Shown: positions 55,370-64,000 of the stretch, piece after piece
Numbering within the stretch: position 1 is the stretch's first letter
Layout: the number at the start of each line of letters is the position of its first letter
DNA from: an uncultured Bacteroidota bacterium
Lineage (GTDB): Bacteria > Bacteroidota > Bacteroidia > Chitinophagales > Chitinophagaceae
Assembly (NCBI GenBank): GCA_903851465.1
Contig: CAINOI010000017.1
Coordinates: forward strand, 1-64,000
Length of the DNA stretch: 64,000 nucleotides
Direction of reading: 5' to 3'
Position numbers and translations under genes: made by a program
The notes under the pieces: generated by a model
What the model was told of the DNA's origin: nothing
The model's database searches: none
The model's input: the letters and a program-made list of their open reading frames with translations, nothing else

Positions 55370-55822
55370 ATGAGTTTAGAAGTAGAAGTGATGTCTTTAA
55401 TGAAAGACGCAATGAAAAATAAAGATGAAGCATTGCTAAGAGGGCTTCGTGCAATTAAAGCAGAAATCATTAAAGCAAAAACTGAACCAGGTGCCAATGG
55501 CGCAATTTCAGAAGATGGAGAAATGAAATTATTACAAAAATTAGTGAAGCAACGAAGAGACTCGCTTACTATTTTCCAAGAACAAAATCGTGCCGATCTA
55601 GCCGCGAAAGAAGCAGAAGAAATTGCAGTAATCGAAAAGTTTCTTCCAGTTCAAATGACTGAGGAAGCCGTGAAAGCTGCCGTAGAAGCTATTATTAAGG
55701 AATTAGGTGCTGCTGGGCCACAAGATTTAGGAAAGGTAATGGGCGTAGCATCTAAACAGTTAGCCGGTAAAGCGGATGGTAAAATCATTGCAGCGGCTGC
55801 TAAAAATGCATTGACAAACTAA
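55370..55822 (+). CDS. GatB/YqeY domain protein
   Basis: 150 residues from ATG at 55370 (MSLEVEVMSLMKDAMKNKDE), which fits the family length; a TTG at 55343 adds nine residues without support. Helical YqeY fold: LLRGLRAIKAEIIKAKTE, LVKQRRDSLTIFQEQNRADL, EEIAVIEKFLPVQMTEE, and the C-terminal GKVMGVASKQLAGKADGKII. Related to the tail domain of the tRNA amidotransferase GatB and thought to act on tRNA, with no defined role. The stop overlaps the next start by one base (TAATG). Confidence 0.9.
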   Translation: MSLEVEVMSLMKDAMKNKDEALLRGLRAIKAEIIKAKTEPGANGAISEDGEMKLLQKLVKQRRDSLTIFQEQNRADLAAKEAEEIAVIEKFLPVQMTEEAVKAAVEAIIKELGAAGPQDLGKVMGVASKQLAGKADGKIIAAAAKNALTN

Positions 55823-56349
55823 TGAACTGGGTAGATTTATTAGCAGGCACAATTTTAATTTTAGCCTTATTACAAGGGTATCGAAATGGGTTGATAAAAG
55901 CCCTTATTTCGTTTTTCTCTTTAATGATTGGCGTGGTGCTTGCTTTTCAGTTTGCAGGATTTGTAGCTAGCCAATTAAAAATATACACTAAGATCACTTC
56001 TTATTGGCTTCCATTTATTGCATTCTTGATTGTCTTAATTGGGGTCATGCTCGTTTTAAGATGGATGACGGGGCTCTTGCAACAAACAGCTGATTGGTTA
56101 ATGCTTGGCTGGTTGAATAAATTACTAGGCATGGTCCTGTATATTTTAATATACGGCACTATATTAAGTGCATTCATCTATTTTATGGCCTTATTAGGGG
56201 TTGTGGAAAAATCCACCATGGATGCAGCGATGAGTTATAGCTATTTAGCCAAATGGTGGCCCTATTTTATGGCTAAATTGAGCGAATGGCTGCCTTTTAT
56301 CAAACAAACATTGGTGCAATTTTCCAATCAAATACAACATAAGGCTTAA
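55822..56349 (+). CDS. CvpA family membrane protein
   Basis: 175 residues with four membrane segments (about 3-20, 26-47, 63-85, 103-127). It starts MNWVDLLAGTILILALLQGY, and GYRNGLIKALISFFSLMIG is the typical CvpA N-terminal turn. CvpA is an inner-membrane protein first linked to colicin V production and now to envelope stress; its mechanism is unclear. Translationally coupled to the YqeY gene through TAATG. Confidence 0.85.
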   Translation: MNWVDLLAGTILILALLQGYRNGLIKALISFFSLMIGVVLAFQFAGFVASQLKIYTKITSYWLPFIAFLIVLIGVMLVLRWMTGLLQQTADWLMLGWLNKLLGMVLYILIYGTILSAFIYFMALLGVVEKSTMDAAMSYSYLAKWWPYFMAKLSEWLPFIKQTLVQFSNQIQHKA

Positions 56350-56353
56350 TAAG

Positions 56354-56373
56354 CTTATTTAAGCTGAAATAAG
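56354..56373 (+). terminator. Possible terminator after cvpA
   Basis: CTTATTT, loop AAGCTG, AAATAAG: a 7-bp stem 5 nt after the cvpA stop, extendable by a G-U pair. It is followed by TATCTTTAT rather than a clean T run. That segment (56374-56381, TATCTTTA) may instead be a -7 element for the hydrolase gene. Confidence 0.35.
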
Positions 56374-56408
56374 TATCTTTATAGCAACGACTTAATAGTT
56401 ACAATTTT

Positions 56409-57170
56409 ATGGAATACGAAATACAAAAAGAGGGCAAATTTGAATATGTGGAAGTTGGAGCAGGTGAGCCTTTGATGCTTTTACACGGTTTATTTGGGGC
56501 ATTGAGTAATTTCTCTGACCTCATAGAGCATTTTAAACATACGCATAAAGTAATCGTACCCATTTTACCTTTATATGATCTTGATCTTTTGCATACCACA
56601 GTAAAAGGTTTGGCTAAACATGTGCAGCAATTCATTGACCATAAGGGCTATGATCAAATTCATTTGTTAGGTAATTCTTTAGGCGGGCATGTGGGATTGG
56701 TTTATATCTTAAGCCATCCAGAAAAAATCAAAACTTTGACCTTGACAGGCAGTAGCGGTTTGTTTGAAAATGCCATGGGCGATTCCTATCCAAAAAGAGG
56801 GGATTACGAGTACATTAGAGCAAAGACTGCTGAAACTTTTTATGATCCAGCAGTTGCTACAAAGGAATTGGTTGACGAAGTTTTTGAAATTACCAACAGT
56901 AGAATTAAAGTCATCAAAATTATTGCACTAGCTAAAAGTGCTATTCGTAATAATTTAGGCGAAGAATTGGGACAGATTAAAGTACCTACACTATTAATTT
57001 GGGGTAAAAATGATAAAGTGACACCTCCATTTGTAGCAGAAGATTTTCATAAATTGATTTCCAATAGCGAACTGGCTTTTATTGATCAATGCGGACACGC
57101 ACCAATGATGGAAGTGCCCGTTGCTTTCAATCAAATATTAGAAAAATTCTTACAAGCGCACGCCGAATAA
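56409..57170 (+). CDS. Alpha/beta hydrolase
   Basis: 253 residues, cytoplasmic. Oxyanion segment LLHGLFGALSNF, nucleophile elbow GNSLGGH (Ser at about 95), acid in LLIWGKNDKVTP, and catalytic His in DQCGHAPMMEVP. The fold matches the MhpC/BioH/esterase group, but the substrate cannot be read from the sequence. It is followed after 19 nt by the CBS gene, and these begin a run of same-strand envelope and cofactor genes. Confidence 0.9.
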   Translation: MEYEIQKEGKFEYVEVGAGEPLMLLHGLFGALSNFSDLIEHFKHTHKVIVPILPLYDLDLLHTTVKGLAKHVQQFIDHKGYDQIHLLGNSLGGHVGLVYILSHPEKIKTLTLTGSSGLFENAMGDSYPKRGDYEYIRAKTAETFYDPAVATKELVDEVFEITNSRIKVIKIIALAKSAIRNNLGEELGQIKVPTLLIWGKNDKVTPPFVAEDFHKLISNSELAFIDQCGHAPMMEVPVAFNQILEKFLQAHAE

Positions 57171-57189
57171 TCCATCCTAAATAAGCATT

Positions 57190-57849
57190 ATGCTAGCTGC
57201 CTCTATTACTGCAAAAGGATTTCCCCTGCTTCATTTAGAAGATAAGGTAAGTTTTGCTTTGCAGTGTATGGAAGATTTCGATGTACAAGAATTAGCACTA
57301 GTAAAAGAGGATTATTTTTTAGGCATTGTTCAAAAAGCAGATTTATTAGACACGGATGAAGCTGCCACATTAATGGTTCTATCGGACCAGCTTAAAAAAA
57401 TCATGATTGCTGATACCGCTCATTTCTTAACTGCTTTAGACTTATTTTCAAAACACCAATTGAGTATTTTGCCTGTATTAAATGAGCAACAGGAATGTAT
57501 TGGCATGATCCCGCAAAAAAGTTTAAACGATGCCTTGGCAAAGTTTTTAGGTGTTGAATCACCAGGGGCTATTATCGTACTATCGGTTGCGCCCTACCAA
57601 TATTCACTAGCCGAAATGTCAAGATTGGTAGAATCCAATAATGCACAAATCCTTCAGCTAAATAGCTATTATGACGAAACAAATGGGGCTATAATCATCA
57701 CCCTAAAGATCAATAAAGACGAGGCACAGTCTATCATTGCGACTTTCCAGCGTTACGACTATGAGCTGGTTCAATATTTCGGTAAAACACCTTTGCACAA
57801 TGACATCGAAGCGCATTATCATCATTTAATGAATTACTTAGATGTTTAA
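57190..57849 (+). CDS. CBS domain protein
   Basis: 219 residues, soluble. Two CBS motifs at about 8-60 and 68-125 (VQELALVKEDYFLGIVQKADLL in part; HQLSILPVLNEQQECIGMIPQ in part) form a likely adenine-nucleotide-binding pair. The C-terminal part at about 135-210 (GAIIVLSVAPYQYSLAEMSR) resembles an ACT-like regulatory fold. The partner is unknown. The stop overlaps the next start by eight bases, so translation is coupled to the outer-membrane barrel gene. Confidence 0.85.
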   Translation: MLAASITAKGFPLLHLEDKVSFALQCMEDFDVQELALVKEDYFLGIVQKADLLDTDEAATLMVLSDQLKKIMIADTAHFLTALDLFSKHQLSILPVLNEQQECIGMIPQKSLNDALAKFLGVESPGAIIVLSVAPYQYSLAEMSRLVESNNAQILQLNSYYDETNGAIIITLKINKDEAQSIIATFQRYDYELVQYFGKTPLHNDIEAHYHHLMNYLDV

Positions 57850-59227
57850 ATCCATTGGCTTAAAATGCCTTCTCTTTGTCTTAGTTTGCATTTGTCAAAT
57901 TAAATATGCTCAAGTTTATGCTCAAATTAAAATAAGCGCAATAGAAATCACGGGTAATAAAAAAACCAGAGAGTATATTATTAAAAGAGAATTACCTTAT
58001 CAAGTTGGAGATCTTATATCAAAAGATTCTTTAACAACGCTCAATACGATTGCGCAACAACAGTTATTCAATACGGCACTTTTTTTAGAAGCGAATGTGT
58101 CCTCTGAGTTACTTGATAGTACATCGGTAAAAATTAAGATTCAATTAAAAGAACGATGGTATTTTTTTCCACTACCTTATTTTAGATGGGTGGATCGGAA
58201 TTTCAACCAATGGTGGAATGAAAATAATAGAAGTTTAGATCGAGTAAATTATGGCATTAATCTAAGACAAGCCAATGCAACGGGCAACAATGATAAATTA
58301 ACGGTAGGCTATATTACAGGCTATACGCATCAAGCAGTTATTAAGTATCAAATTCCATTTATTGATAAACAATTAAAGTATGGAATGGGCTTGGGTTGGG
58401 CACAGTTCAACCAAAAAGAAATCAACTATACAACCTTAGGCGATAAGCAGGTTTTTTTAAGGACAGAGGAGGTTATTCGTGAAGGATATCGAGGCAATGT
58501 GAATCTAACCTATCGTCCCAATTTATTTGAAAGGCATGCATTGCAAGTTGGATTTGGCAATGAATCTATTTCTGATTCTGCATTTGCAATCGCGCCTAAT
58601 TTTTTACCAAATCATCAAAAAGCGTTTTCTTACATAGATCTTAATTGGTCTTATTCTAAAGTCCGTTTTGATTATAATGCTTATCCTACTAAAGGGGCTA
58701 GTACTGAAGTTGCTTTGTTTCAAAGACTTTCAAAAGAAAGTAATTTATCAGCTATTCAATTTAGACAAGTTGTAGCGCATCCACTTTCACCTAGTCGATT
58801 TATCCTAGCGGAATCATTCACAATTGGAAGAATGATGCAACAATCTAATTATACTGATCGAAAATTGATGGGCTATGGATTAATGCAAATGAATGGGTTA
58901 GACTACTATGTTGTGGATGGTAACGCAGCAACTTTATTTAAACTTGCATTGCATCAAAAAATAGGTAGCTATACCATTGTCAACCCACTTACAAAAAAGT
59001 TCCTCCCATCTGTTAAATACACCTTTTGGATTAAAGCTTTCACGAATCTAGGTTATGTCTATAGTCCCGAAAAAAATAAGGCGAATCCATTGGCTAATAG
59101 TTTGTTAAGAACAGCGGGCATTGGACTTGATCTTATTAGTATCTATGACTTTGTGTTAAATATGGAGTATAGTATCAATCAATTGGGGGACAAAGGTTTA
59201 TATTTGCACGGCGGTATTAATTTTTAA
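57842..59227 (+). CDS. POTRA domain / outer-membrane barrel protein (BamA/TamA-like)
   Basis: 461 residues. Signal peptide at about 1-28 (QIKYAQVYA-Q). One POTRA-like domain is at about 30-110 (ISAIEITGNKKTREYIIKRE in part). The rest, about 115-461, is beta-barrel-like with alternating aromatic residues and repeated strands (WYFFPLPYFRWVDRNFNQWW). It is shorter than true BamA, which lies downstream at 61872, so this is a single-POTRA Omp85 relative with an unknown substrate. Confidence 0.82.
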   Translation: MFKSIGLKCLLFVLVCICQIKYAQVYAQIKISAIEITGNKKTREYIIKRELPYQVGDLISKDSLTTLNTIAQQQLFNTALFLEANVSSELLDSTSVKIKIQLKERWYFFPLPYFRWVDRNFNQWWNENNRSLDRVNYGINLRQANATGNNDKLTVGYITGYTHQAVIKYQIPFIDKQLKYGMGLGWAQFNQKEINYTTLGDKQVFLRTEEVIREGYRGNVNLTYRPNLFERHALQVGFGNESISDSAFAIAPNFLPNHQKAFSYIDLNWSYSKVRFDYNAYPTKGASTEVALFQRLSKESNLSAIQFRQVVAHPLSPSRFILAESFTIGRMMQQSNYTDRKLMGYGLMQMNGLDYYVVDGNAATLFKLALHQKIGSYTIVNPLTKKFLPSVKYTFWIKAFTNLGYVYSPEKNKANPLANSLLRTAGIGLDLISIYDFVLNMEYSINQLGDKGLYLHGGINF

Positions 59228-59232
59228 CTTTG
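59203..59232 (+). promoter_or_regulatory. Promoter of nadK (-33 and -7)
   Basis: TTTG (59203-59206), 18-nt gap, TAACTTTG (59225-59232): the best match to the two-part Bacteroidota promoter in the window. The -7 element overlaps the stop codon of the preceding gene and ends 4 nt before the nadK ATG. Confidence 0.55.
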
Positions 59233-59236
59233 TTTC

Positions 59237-60118
59237 ATGAATGTAGCCATTTATAGTAGAGGTGTCGACTTAGACCAGCAACAGTCTTTAAATGACTTGA
59301 TTGCTGAATTACAAAAGCATGACATCACCATTTATATCTATATAGCGTTAATCAAGAAATTTAACTTAGTGACCGCTTCAGATAAAAAATCACTCATTGT
59401 TTTTGAGACTTCAGCTGATTTGCATAATAATATTGATTGTTTAATATCATTAGGGGGAGACGGAACTGTTTTAGATGCCATTACTTTAGTGGGCGATACT
59501 TTGATTCCAATTTTGGGCATTAATTATGGACGACTTGGTTTTTTAGCAACGATTTCTAAGGATGAACTTTCTATCATGGTGGAAGCATTGGTAAATCGTT
59601 CTTATGTTATAGATAAAAGAACTTTGTTGCATATTGATAGCAGTTTACCAATTTTTGAGGGCATGCCATTTGCATTGAATGAATTTGCCATTCATAAACG
59701 AGACACTTCTCCTATGATTAAGATTCATACTTATTTAAATGGAGAATTTTTAAATTCTTATTGGGCAGACGGTTTAATCATTGCTACACCAACTGGTTCA
59801 ACTGGCTATAACATGAGTTGCAATGGTCCTATATTATTTCCTGAATCATCTAGCTTTGTAATTACTCCAGTGGCGGCACATAACTTAAATGTGCGTTCTG
59901 TCGTAGTTCCAGACAGTTCGGTTATTTCGTTTGAAATTGAAGGACGAGCTGAAGAATTAATTTGTGGATTGGATTCAAGAAAAGAAATAGTTCCTATTGG
60001 CATCCAGATTGCGGTTAAGAAAGAAGCATTCTGTGTACAGTTTATTAGATTAAATGAAAATAGTTACTTGACTACCCTAAGGACAAAATTGACCTGGGGA
60101 TTAGATAAAAGAAATTAA
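59237..60118 (+). CDS. nadK: NAD kinase
   Basis: 293 residues. Motifs: SLGGDGTVLDAI (nucleotide loop), GINYGRLGFLATI, NEFAIHKRDTSPMI, and TGSTGYNMSCNGPILFPES, which are the conserved NAD-binding parts of the family. It phosphorylates NAD to NADP in the cytoplasm. Its own promoter overlaps the end of the previous gene, and it is followed 2 nt later by the DUF6089-like gene. Confidence 0.95.
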   Translation: MNVAIYSRGVDLDQQQSLNDLIAELQKHDITIYIYIALIKKFNLVTASDKKSLIVFETSADLHNNIDCLISLGGDGTVLDAITLVGDTLIPILGINYGRLGFLATISKDELSIMVEALVNRSYVIDKRTLLHIDSSLPIFEGMPFALNEFAIHKRDTSPMIKIHTYLNGEFLNSYWADGLIIATPTGSTGYNMSCNGPILFPESSSFVITPVAAHNLNVRSVVVPDSSVISFEIEGRAEELICGLDSRKEIVPIGIQIAVKKEAFCVQFIRLNENSYLTTLRTKLTWGLDKRN

Positions 60119-60120
60119 AC

Positions 60121-61005
60121 ATGTTAAAACGATTTTATATTTTTTGCTGCTTTATCTGCTTTGTTCAATTTGTCAATGGGCAACATTTGCAATTGATAGA
60201 AAACAGAGGGGAGATTGGCGTATTTGGAGGTCGTTCTGGTTCTATCAGTGATATTGTTCCTGATATCTTATCCAATTATTATATTGGTGGATTGTTTTAT
60301 AAAAAACAATACAATGATTATGCAGGTGTAAGGTTTAATTATGAAAAAATACAACTTGGTTCAAATGATACACTTTCAACAAATATTTACGAAAAAAGAA
60401 GGGGTATGCGTTTTTCGCGTGATTTTCATGATATAAGTTTACTTGGTGAATTTTATTTTACAAGATTTTTGCCAGGCAATAAAGGGTATCGATTTTCGCC
60501 TTATCTAGGTTTTGGAGTAGGATATATGTTGCCTACTTCGGATGGAATTAAACAAATTAATTATTCTACTGTAACGCCATTATTTGTTGACTCATCTAGT
60601 ATGCCTGAGGTTAAAAAGACAAAAGGTTTTGTCAATTTCCCAATTCAATTTGGCTTTAAATTCAATTTATCTCAAAGATGGAATTTTTTTGCTGAGGGCA
60701 TGTATCGCTTTGTCAACTCTGACGAATTAGACTTTTTAGCAGATGGGGCTTTTGTGGTTCAGACCCAAAAATTTGCTTCAGTGCCCGACGGGAACGCCCC
60801 AATCGTACATAATTTTCAAGGAAGTAGATCAGGGAAAGATCAATTTTTTACGATCAAAGCAGGCGTCTCTTATAATTTGATTAAAATTTATGGGGAAGAA
60901 AAATCGAAGCCGGGCAAAAAATCAAAGTTGTCTAGCTTAAAGGAAAAGGAGGCTAGCTCAAAAAAGCCTGGGTTCTTGAGTAGACTTAAATTTAAGCGTA
61001 AATAA
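60121..61005 (+). CDS. DUF6089-like outer-membrane beta-barrel protein
   Basis: 294 residues. Signal peptide at about 1-20 (VQFVNG-Q). An eight-strand-like barrel (EIGVFGGRSGSISDI, YAGVRFNYEKIQLG, ISLLGEFYFTRFLPG, RFSPYLGFGVGYMLPT) ends near residue 265. A basic Lys/Ser-rich tail follows (KPGKKSKLSSLKEKEASSKK), which is unusual for an outer-membrane protein and may face the periplasm. The position between nadK and uppS fits the conserved Bacteroidota gene order for DUF6089 proteins. Function unknown. Confidence 0.8.
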   Translation: MLKRFYIFCCFICFVQFVNGQHLQLIENRGEIGVFGGRSGSISDIVPDILSNYYIGGLFYKKQYNDYAGVRFNYEKIQLGSNDTLSTNIYEKRRGMRFSRDFHDISLLGEFYFTRFLPGNKGYRFSPYLGFGVGYMLPTSDGIKQINYSTVTPLFVDSSSMPEVKKTKGFVNFPIQFGFKFNLSQRWNFFAEGMYRFVNSDELDFLADGAFVVQTQKFASVPDGNAPIVHNFQGSRSGKDQFFTIKAGVSYNLIKIYGEEKSKPGKKSKLSSLKEKEASSKKPGFLSRLKFKRK

Positions 61006-61019
61006 CCTACTGATTTTCT

Positions 61020-61027
61020 TATTTTTA
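61020..61027 (+). promoter_or_regulatory. Possible -7 element of uppS
   Basis: TATTTTTA, one mismatch to TAnnTTTG, ends 4 nt before the uppS ATG, the same placement as at nadK and merR. Confidence 0.3.
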
Positions 61028-61031
61028 CAAC

Positions 61032-61772
61032 ATGGAAAATTTGGATTTAAATAAGCTTCCAAAACATATTGCCATTATTATGGACGGAAATGGCAGGTGG
61101 GCTGAGGAGCAGGGGCAGGATCGATTGTATGGCCATTATCATGGTGTAATCAGTGTTCGCAAAGTGGTGGAAGCGGCGACTGAAATAGGCATTCAATACC
61201 TTACTTTATACGCATTTAGTACAGAAAACTGGGATCGACCAGAGGCCGAAGTGCTGGGTTTAATGTCCCTTTTTGTAGATACAATCAGTAAGGAAGTACC
61301 TGATTTGCATCAAAATAATATTAGGCTACATTTTATTGGTAACTTGGAACAATTGCCAGATGAAGCACGTCAAGCTTTAGCGAGTGCAAGTGCAATTACT
61401 GCACAAAATACTGGTTTACAATTAGTTATTGCATTAAGTTATAGTAGCCGTTGGGAAATTATTCAGGCAGCAAAGTCCCTAGCCGAACAGGTTAAGACTG
61501 GTGCCCTAGACCTGACTCAAATTGACGAAGCGCATTTTGTCCAATCCTTATCTACCAAAGCGTTCCCTGACCCAGAGCTCATGATTAGAACGAGCGGAGA
61601 ATACCGAATCAGCAATTTTCTACTATTTCAATTGGCTTACGCTGAGCTTTATTTTACCGAAACCCGTTGGCCCGCGTTTGGAAAGGAGGCTTTTATCGTT
61701 GCCATCTTGGATTATCAGTCCAGAGAACGCCGATTTGGTAAAACAAGCGCTCAAATCAACTTAAATACATAA
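61032..61772 (+). CDS. uppS: Isoprenyl transferase (undecaprenyl diphosphate synthase)
   Basis: 246 residues. Signature motifs: IAIIMDGNGRWAEEQG (catalytic Asp), GHYHGVISVRKVVEAATEIG in part, LTLYAFSTENWDRP, and the C-terminal PDPELMIRTSGEYRISNFLL with ELYFTETRWPAF. It condenses isopentenyl units in cis to make the undecaprenyl carrier for peptidoglycan and surface glycans. One change is seen: the usual RTSGE-x-R-[LI]-SNF is kept intact, so the enzyme should be active. bamA follows after 99 nt. Confidence 0.96.
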   Translation: MENLDLNKLPKHIAIIMDGNGRWAEEQGQDRLYGHYHGVISVRKVVEAATEIGIQYLTLYAFSTENWDRPEAEVLGLMSLFVDTISKEVPDLHQNNIRLHFIGNLEQLPDEARQALASASAITAQNTGLQLVIALSYSSRWEIIQAAKSLAEQVKTGALDLTQIDEAHFVQSLSTKAFPDPELMIRTSGEYRISNFLLFQLAYAELYFTETRWPAFGKEAFIVAILDYQSRERRFGKTSAQINLNT

Positions 61773-61871
61773 AATTATTAATGTGTTTTTTTGGCTTTTT
61801 AACAAAGACTTTGAAATATTACGAGTAATTTGCGCCTCTTATAAATTATACATATTTAGCCCCACCAGCAG

Positions 61872-64000
61872 ATGCAGAAATTGACCCAGTTTACTATAGG
61901 AATTCTATCCTTACTTATCTTATCCACCTCTAGTTTTGCCCAAGACCAAAAAGGGCAGGATTCAGTTAGCCAGATCAATGTTAAGTTGCTGGGTATCTTA
62001 AACCAAAAAACGCCTTCTAAGTACAAAATTCGTTCTATTAAGGTTGTTGGAAATCAATTTTTTGACGAAAACCTTTTGTTGTCTTTGTCCACCCTTAACG
62101 AGGGCGATGAAGTGACCTTGCCTGGAGGAGATAATTTTGCGAAAGCCATTCGTAAATTAATGGATCAAAATTATTTTAGTGATGTTAGTGTTTATTTGAC
62201 AGATGTAAAAGGAAATGAAATTGATGTTGAAGTCAATGTAGTGGAGAGACCAAGATTATCACGATTTAATTTTACAGGGATTAAGAAATCAGAAACAGAA
62301 GAACTTTCAGGAAAAACAGGATTGACGCCTAATAGAGTGGTGACCGATAATATGCGTATTACTGCAATCGAAGGCATTAAAAAATTCTATGCAGAAAAAG
62401 GTTTTCAAGATGCGAGTGTTCGTATTAAAGAAACAAAAGATTCGGTTCGTAAAAATCAGTTGGTGTTAGATTTTATCGTATCCAAAGGACCAAAAGTTAG
62501 AATCAATAATATCAATTTTGGGGGCAACTTAATTGAGGAAACTAAATTAAAGAAAAGCTTAAAGGAGATACACGAAAAATCTCGCTTAACCTTATTCCCG
62601 GTGAATGACAAGCCTGCCATTGTAAAGACTACGCCATATACTTTTGATCAATATTTAAAAGAACGGGGCTTCTTGACTTTTTCAAAAACAAAAAAAATCT
62701 TAAACCCTTACGCAAGAATTGGATTCTCTTCCTCAAAGTATGATATCAAAAAATATGACGAGAGCAAGGATAATTTATTGAACTACTATAATTCTTTAGG
62801 TTTTAGAGATGCTATAATTGAAAAAGATACGGTGTACCACAATGCTGTGGGACATTTAAATATAGATATGCAAATCAAAGAAGGACGCAAGTATTTCTTT
62901 GGTAATATTAGTTGGAGAGGGAATACAAAATATCCGGATTCTGTTTTAACAAGTATATTGAATATTAAAAAAGGAGATATCTATAACAGAGAAATCTTTT
63001 TTAATAAATTAGGTAAGACGCCTACTGCAGAAGGTGGCGACATCAGTGGGATATATCAAGATGATGGTTATTTATTCTTTAGCATCAACCCGATTGAGAC
63101 TGCTGTGTACAACGACACGATCGATTTCGAAGTAAGAATTCAAGAAGGTCCTCAAGCAACTATCAAAACCATTCGTATTGCAGGTAATGAAAAAACGAAA
63201 GACTTTGTAGTTCGTCGAGAAATCAGAACCGTGCCAGGTGATAAATTCAGCCGTACATTATTAATTCGTTCTCAACGTGAGATTTCTCAATTAAATTATT
63301 TTGATCAAGAGAAAATTAAAATTGATCCAATCCCTAATCCAGAAGATGGAACAGTAGATATCAATTATGGTGTTGAAGAAAAATCAAGCGATCAATTAGA
63401 ATTAAGTGCTGGATGGGGTGGTTATATTGGATTGACTGGAACTTTGGGTGTGACTTTTAATAATTTTTCTTCTAAAAATATTTTCAATAAGAAGGCTTGG
63501 GATCCATTGCCAATGGGGGATGGTCAAAAATTGAGTATCCGTTTTCAAAGTAATGGTAAAGCCTTTAGATCTACCAATTTCTCATTCACCGAGCCTTGGT
63601 TTGGTGGTATCAAACGTAATAGCTTAACAGTAAGTGTTTACAATACAAAATACGGACAAACCTTTGATCAGCTAACAGGATTATTTGATCCCAATGCTGC
63701 CGATTCTAGGTATATTTCGACTACTGGTGCAACGGTTTCTTTTGGTCGTCAATTGGCTTGGCCTGATGACTTCTTCTCTTTAAGCATGGGATTAAATTAC
63801 ACGCGATATACCTTAAAGAACTATGCGATTGATCCATTTAACCTTCCAAATTTTGACAATGGTATCGTTAATAATTTAAACCTTAGAATAGCTTTACAAA
63901 GAACTTCGATAGATCAACCTTTGTTTCCAAGAACAGGTTCTACATTCTTATTAAGTGGTCAATTGACACCGCCTTATTCTTTGTTTGATCCAAATTTTGC
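61872..64000 (+). CDS. bamA: Outer-membrane assembly factor BamA (3' end outside the window)
   Basis: 709 codons from ATG at 61872, in frame to the window end with no stop, so the gene is cut. Signal peptide at about 1-24 (LILSTSSFA-Q). POTRA domains begin at about residue 55 (YKIRSIKVVGNQFFDENLLL) and repeat to about 490, with clear starts at GKKYFFGNISWRGNT-like and ATIKTIRIAGNEKTKDFVVR segments. From about 500 the barrel begins (EEKSSDQLELSAGWGGYIGL). It inserts barrel proteins into the outer membrane. The 99-nt leader is AT-rich with a TAATTTGC stretch (61826-61833) that may be its promoter. Confidence 0.93.
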   Translation, partial: MQKLTQFTIGILSLLILSTSSFAQDQKGQDSVSQINVKLLGILNQKTPSKYKIRSIKVVGNQFFDENLLLSLSTLNEGDEVTLPGGDNFAKAIRKLMDQNYFSDVSVYLTDVKGNEIDVEVNVVERPRLSRFNFTGIKKSETEELSGKTGLTPNRVVTDNMRITAIEGIKKFYAEKGFQDASVRIKETKDSVRKNQLVLDFIVSKGPKVRINNINFGGNLIEETKLKKSLKEIHEKSRLTLFPVNDKPAIVKTTPYTFDQYLKERGFLTFSKTKKILNPYARIGFSSSKYDIKKYDESKDNLLNYYNSLGFRDAIIEKDTVYHNAVGHLNIDMQIKEGRKYFFGNISWRGNTKYPDSVLTSILNIKKGDIYNREIFFNKLGKTPTAEGGDISGIYQDDGYLFFSINPIETAVYNDTIDFEVRIQEGPQATIKTIRIAGNEKTKDFVVRREIRTVPGDKFSRTLLIRSQREISQLNYFDQEKIKIDPIPNPEDGTVDINYGVEEKSSDQLELSAGWGGYIGLTGTLGVTFNNFSSKNIFNKKAWDPLPMGDGQKLSIRFQSNGKAFRSTNFSFTEPWFGGIKRNSLTVSVYNTKYGQTFDQLTGLFDPNAADSRYISTTGATVSFGRQLAWPDDFFSLSMGLNYTRYTLKNYAIDPFNLPNFDNGIVNNLNLRIALQRTSIDQPLFPRTGSTFLLSGQLTPPYSLFDPNF

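Noticed and set aside
61773-61871. A small gene or RNA between uppS and bamA
   Set aside because: Only 99 nt, AT-rich, with no open frame or stable hairpin; it is best read as the bamA leader.

Overview
The window is AT-rich DNA from a member of the Bacteroidota, most likely a Chitinophagaceae-like or related gliding lineage. The evidence is a GldC homologue, a type IX secretion (T9SS) C-terminal sorting domain, an IPExxxVDY-family gene, the Bacteroidota envelope gene order nadK / DUF6089-like / uppS / bamA, several -7 promoter elements of the Bacteroidota form TAnnTTTG, and almost no Shine-Dalgarno sequences. No rRNA, tRNA, transposase, integrase or CRISPR array was seen.

Region 1 (484-20675) is a compact same-strand gene string. 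It opens with a 3,724-residue secreted fibre-like protein built from modules otherwise typical of phage tail fibres and trimeric adhesins. Five secreted proteins follow: a glycine-rich/LamG-like protein, two small fibrinogen-like proteins and two LamG + fibrinogen-like proteins. A small protein with a degenerate AraC-type helix-turn-helix precedes it.

Region 2 (20907-41763) repeats the plan. A small secreted protein with a T9SS tail comes first, then a 3,658-residue paralogue of the giant protein, a LamG-like protein, three tandem secreted formylglycine-generating-enzyme-fold proteins that lack the catalytic cysteine pair, and a 1,302-residue multidomain protein ending in a fibrinogen-like domain. 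I read regions 1 and 2 as two paralogous operons for very long surface fibres plus sets of diversified binding proteins with LamG, fibrinogen and C-type-lectin-like folds. The function (attachment, predation, kin recognition or defence) is not shown by the sequence. This pair is the most likely undescribed system in the window.

Region 3 (41796-64000) is ordinary chromosomal housekeeping. It holds feoB (iron), an M28 peptidase, an IPExxxVDY protein, selD and birA on the minus strand, rsfS, ftsH, a LUD protein, an LpxH-like phosphatase, an MscS channel, a MerR regulator, a protein of unknown function, gldC, a YqeY protein, cvpA, an alpha/beta hydrolase, a CBS protein, a POTRA/barrel protein, nadK, a DUF6089-like barrel protein, uppS, and bamA cut by the window end. 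Several genes here have a TAnnTTTG element within about 4-20 nt of the start codon, and I used this to revise several starts.
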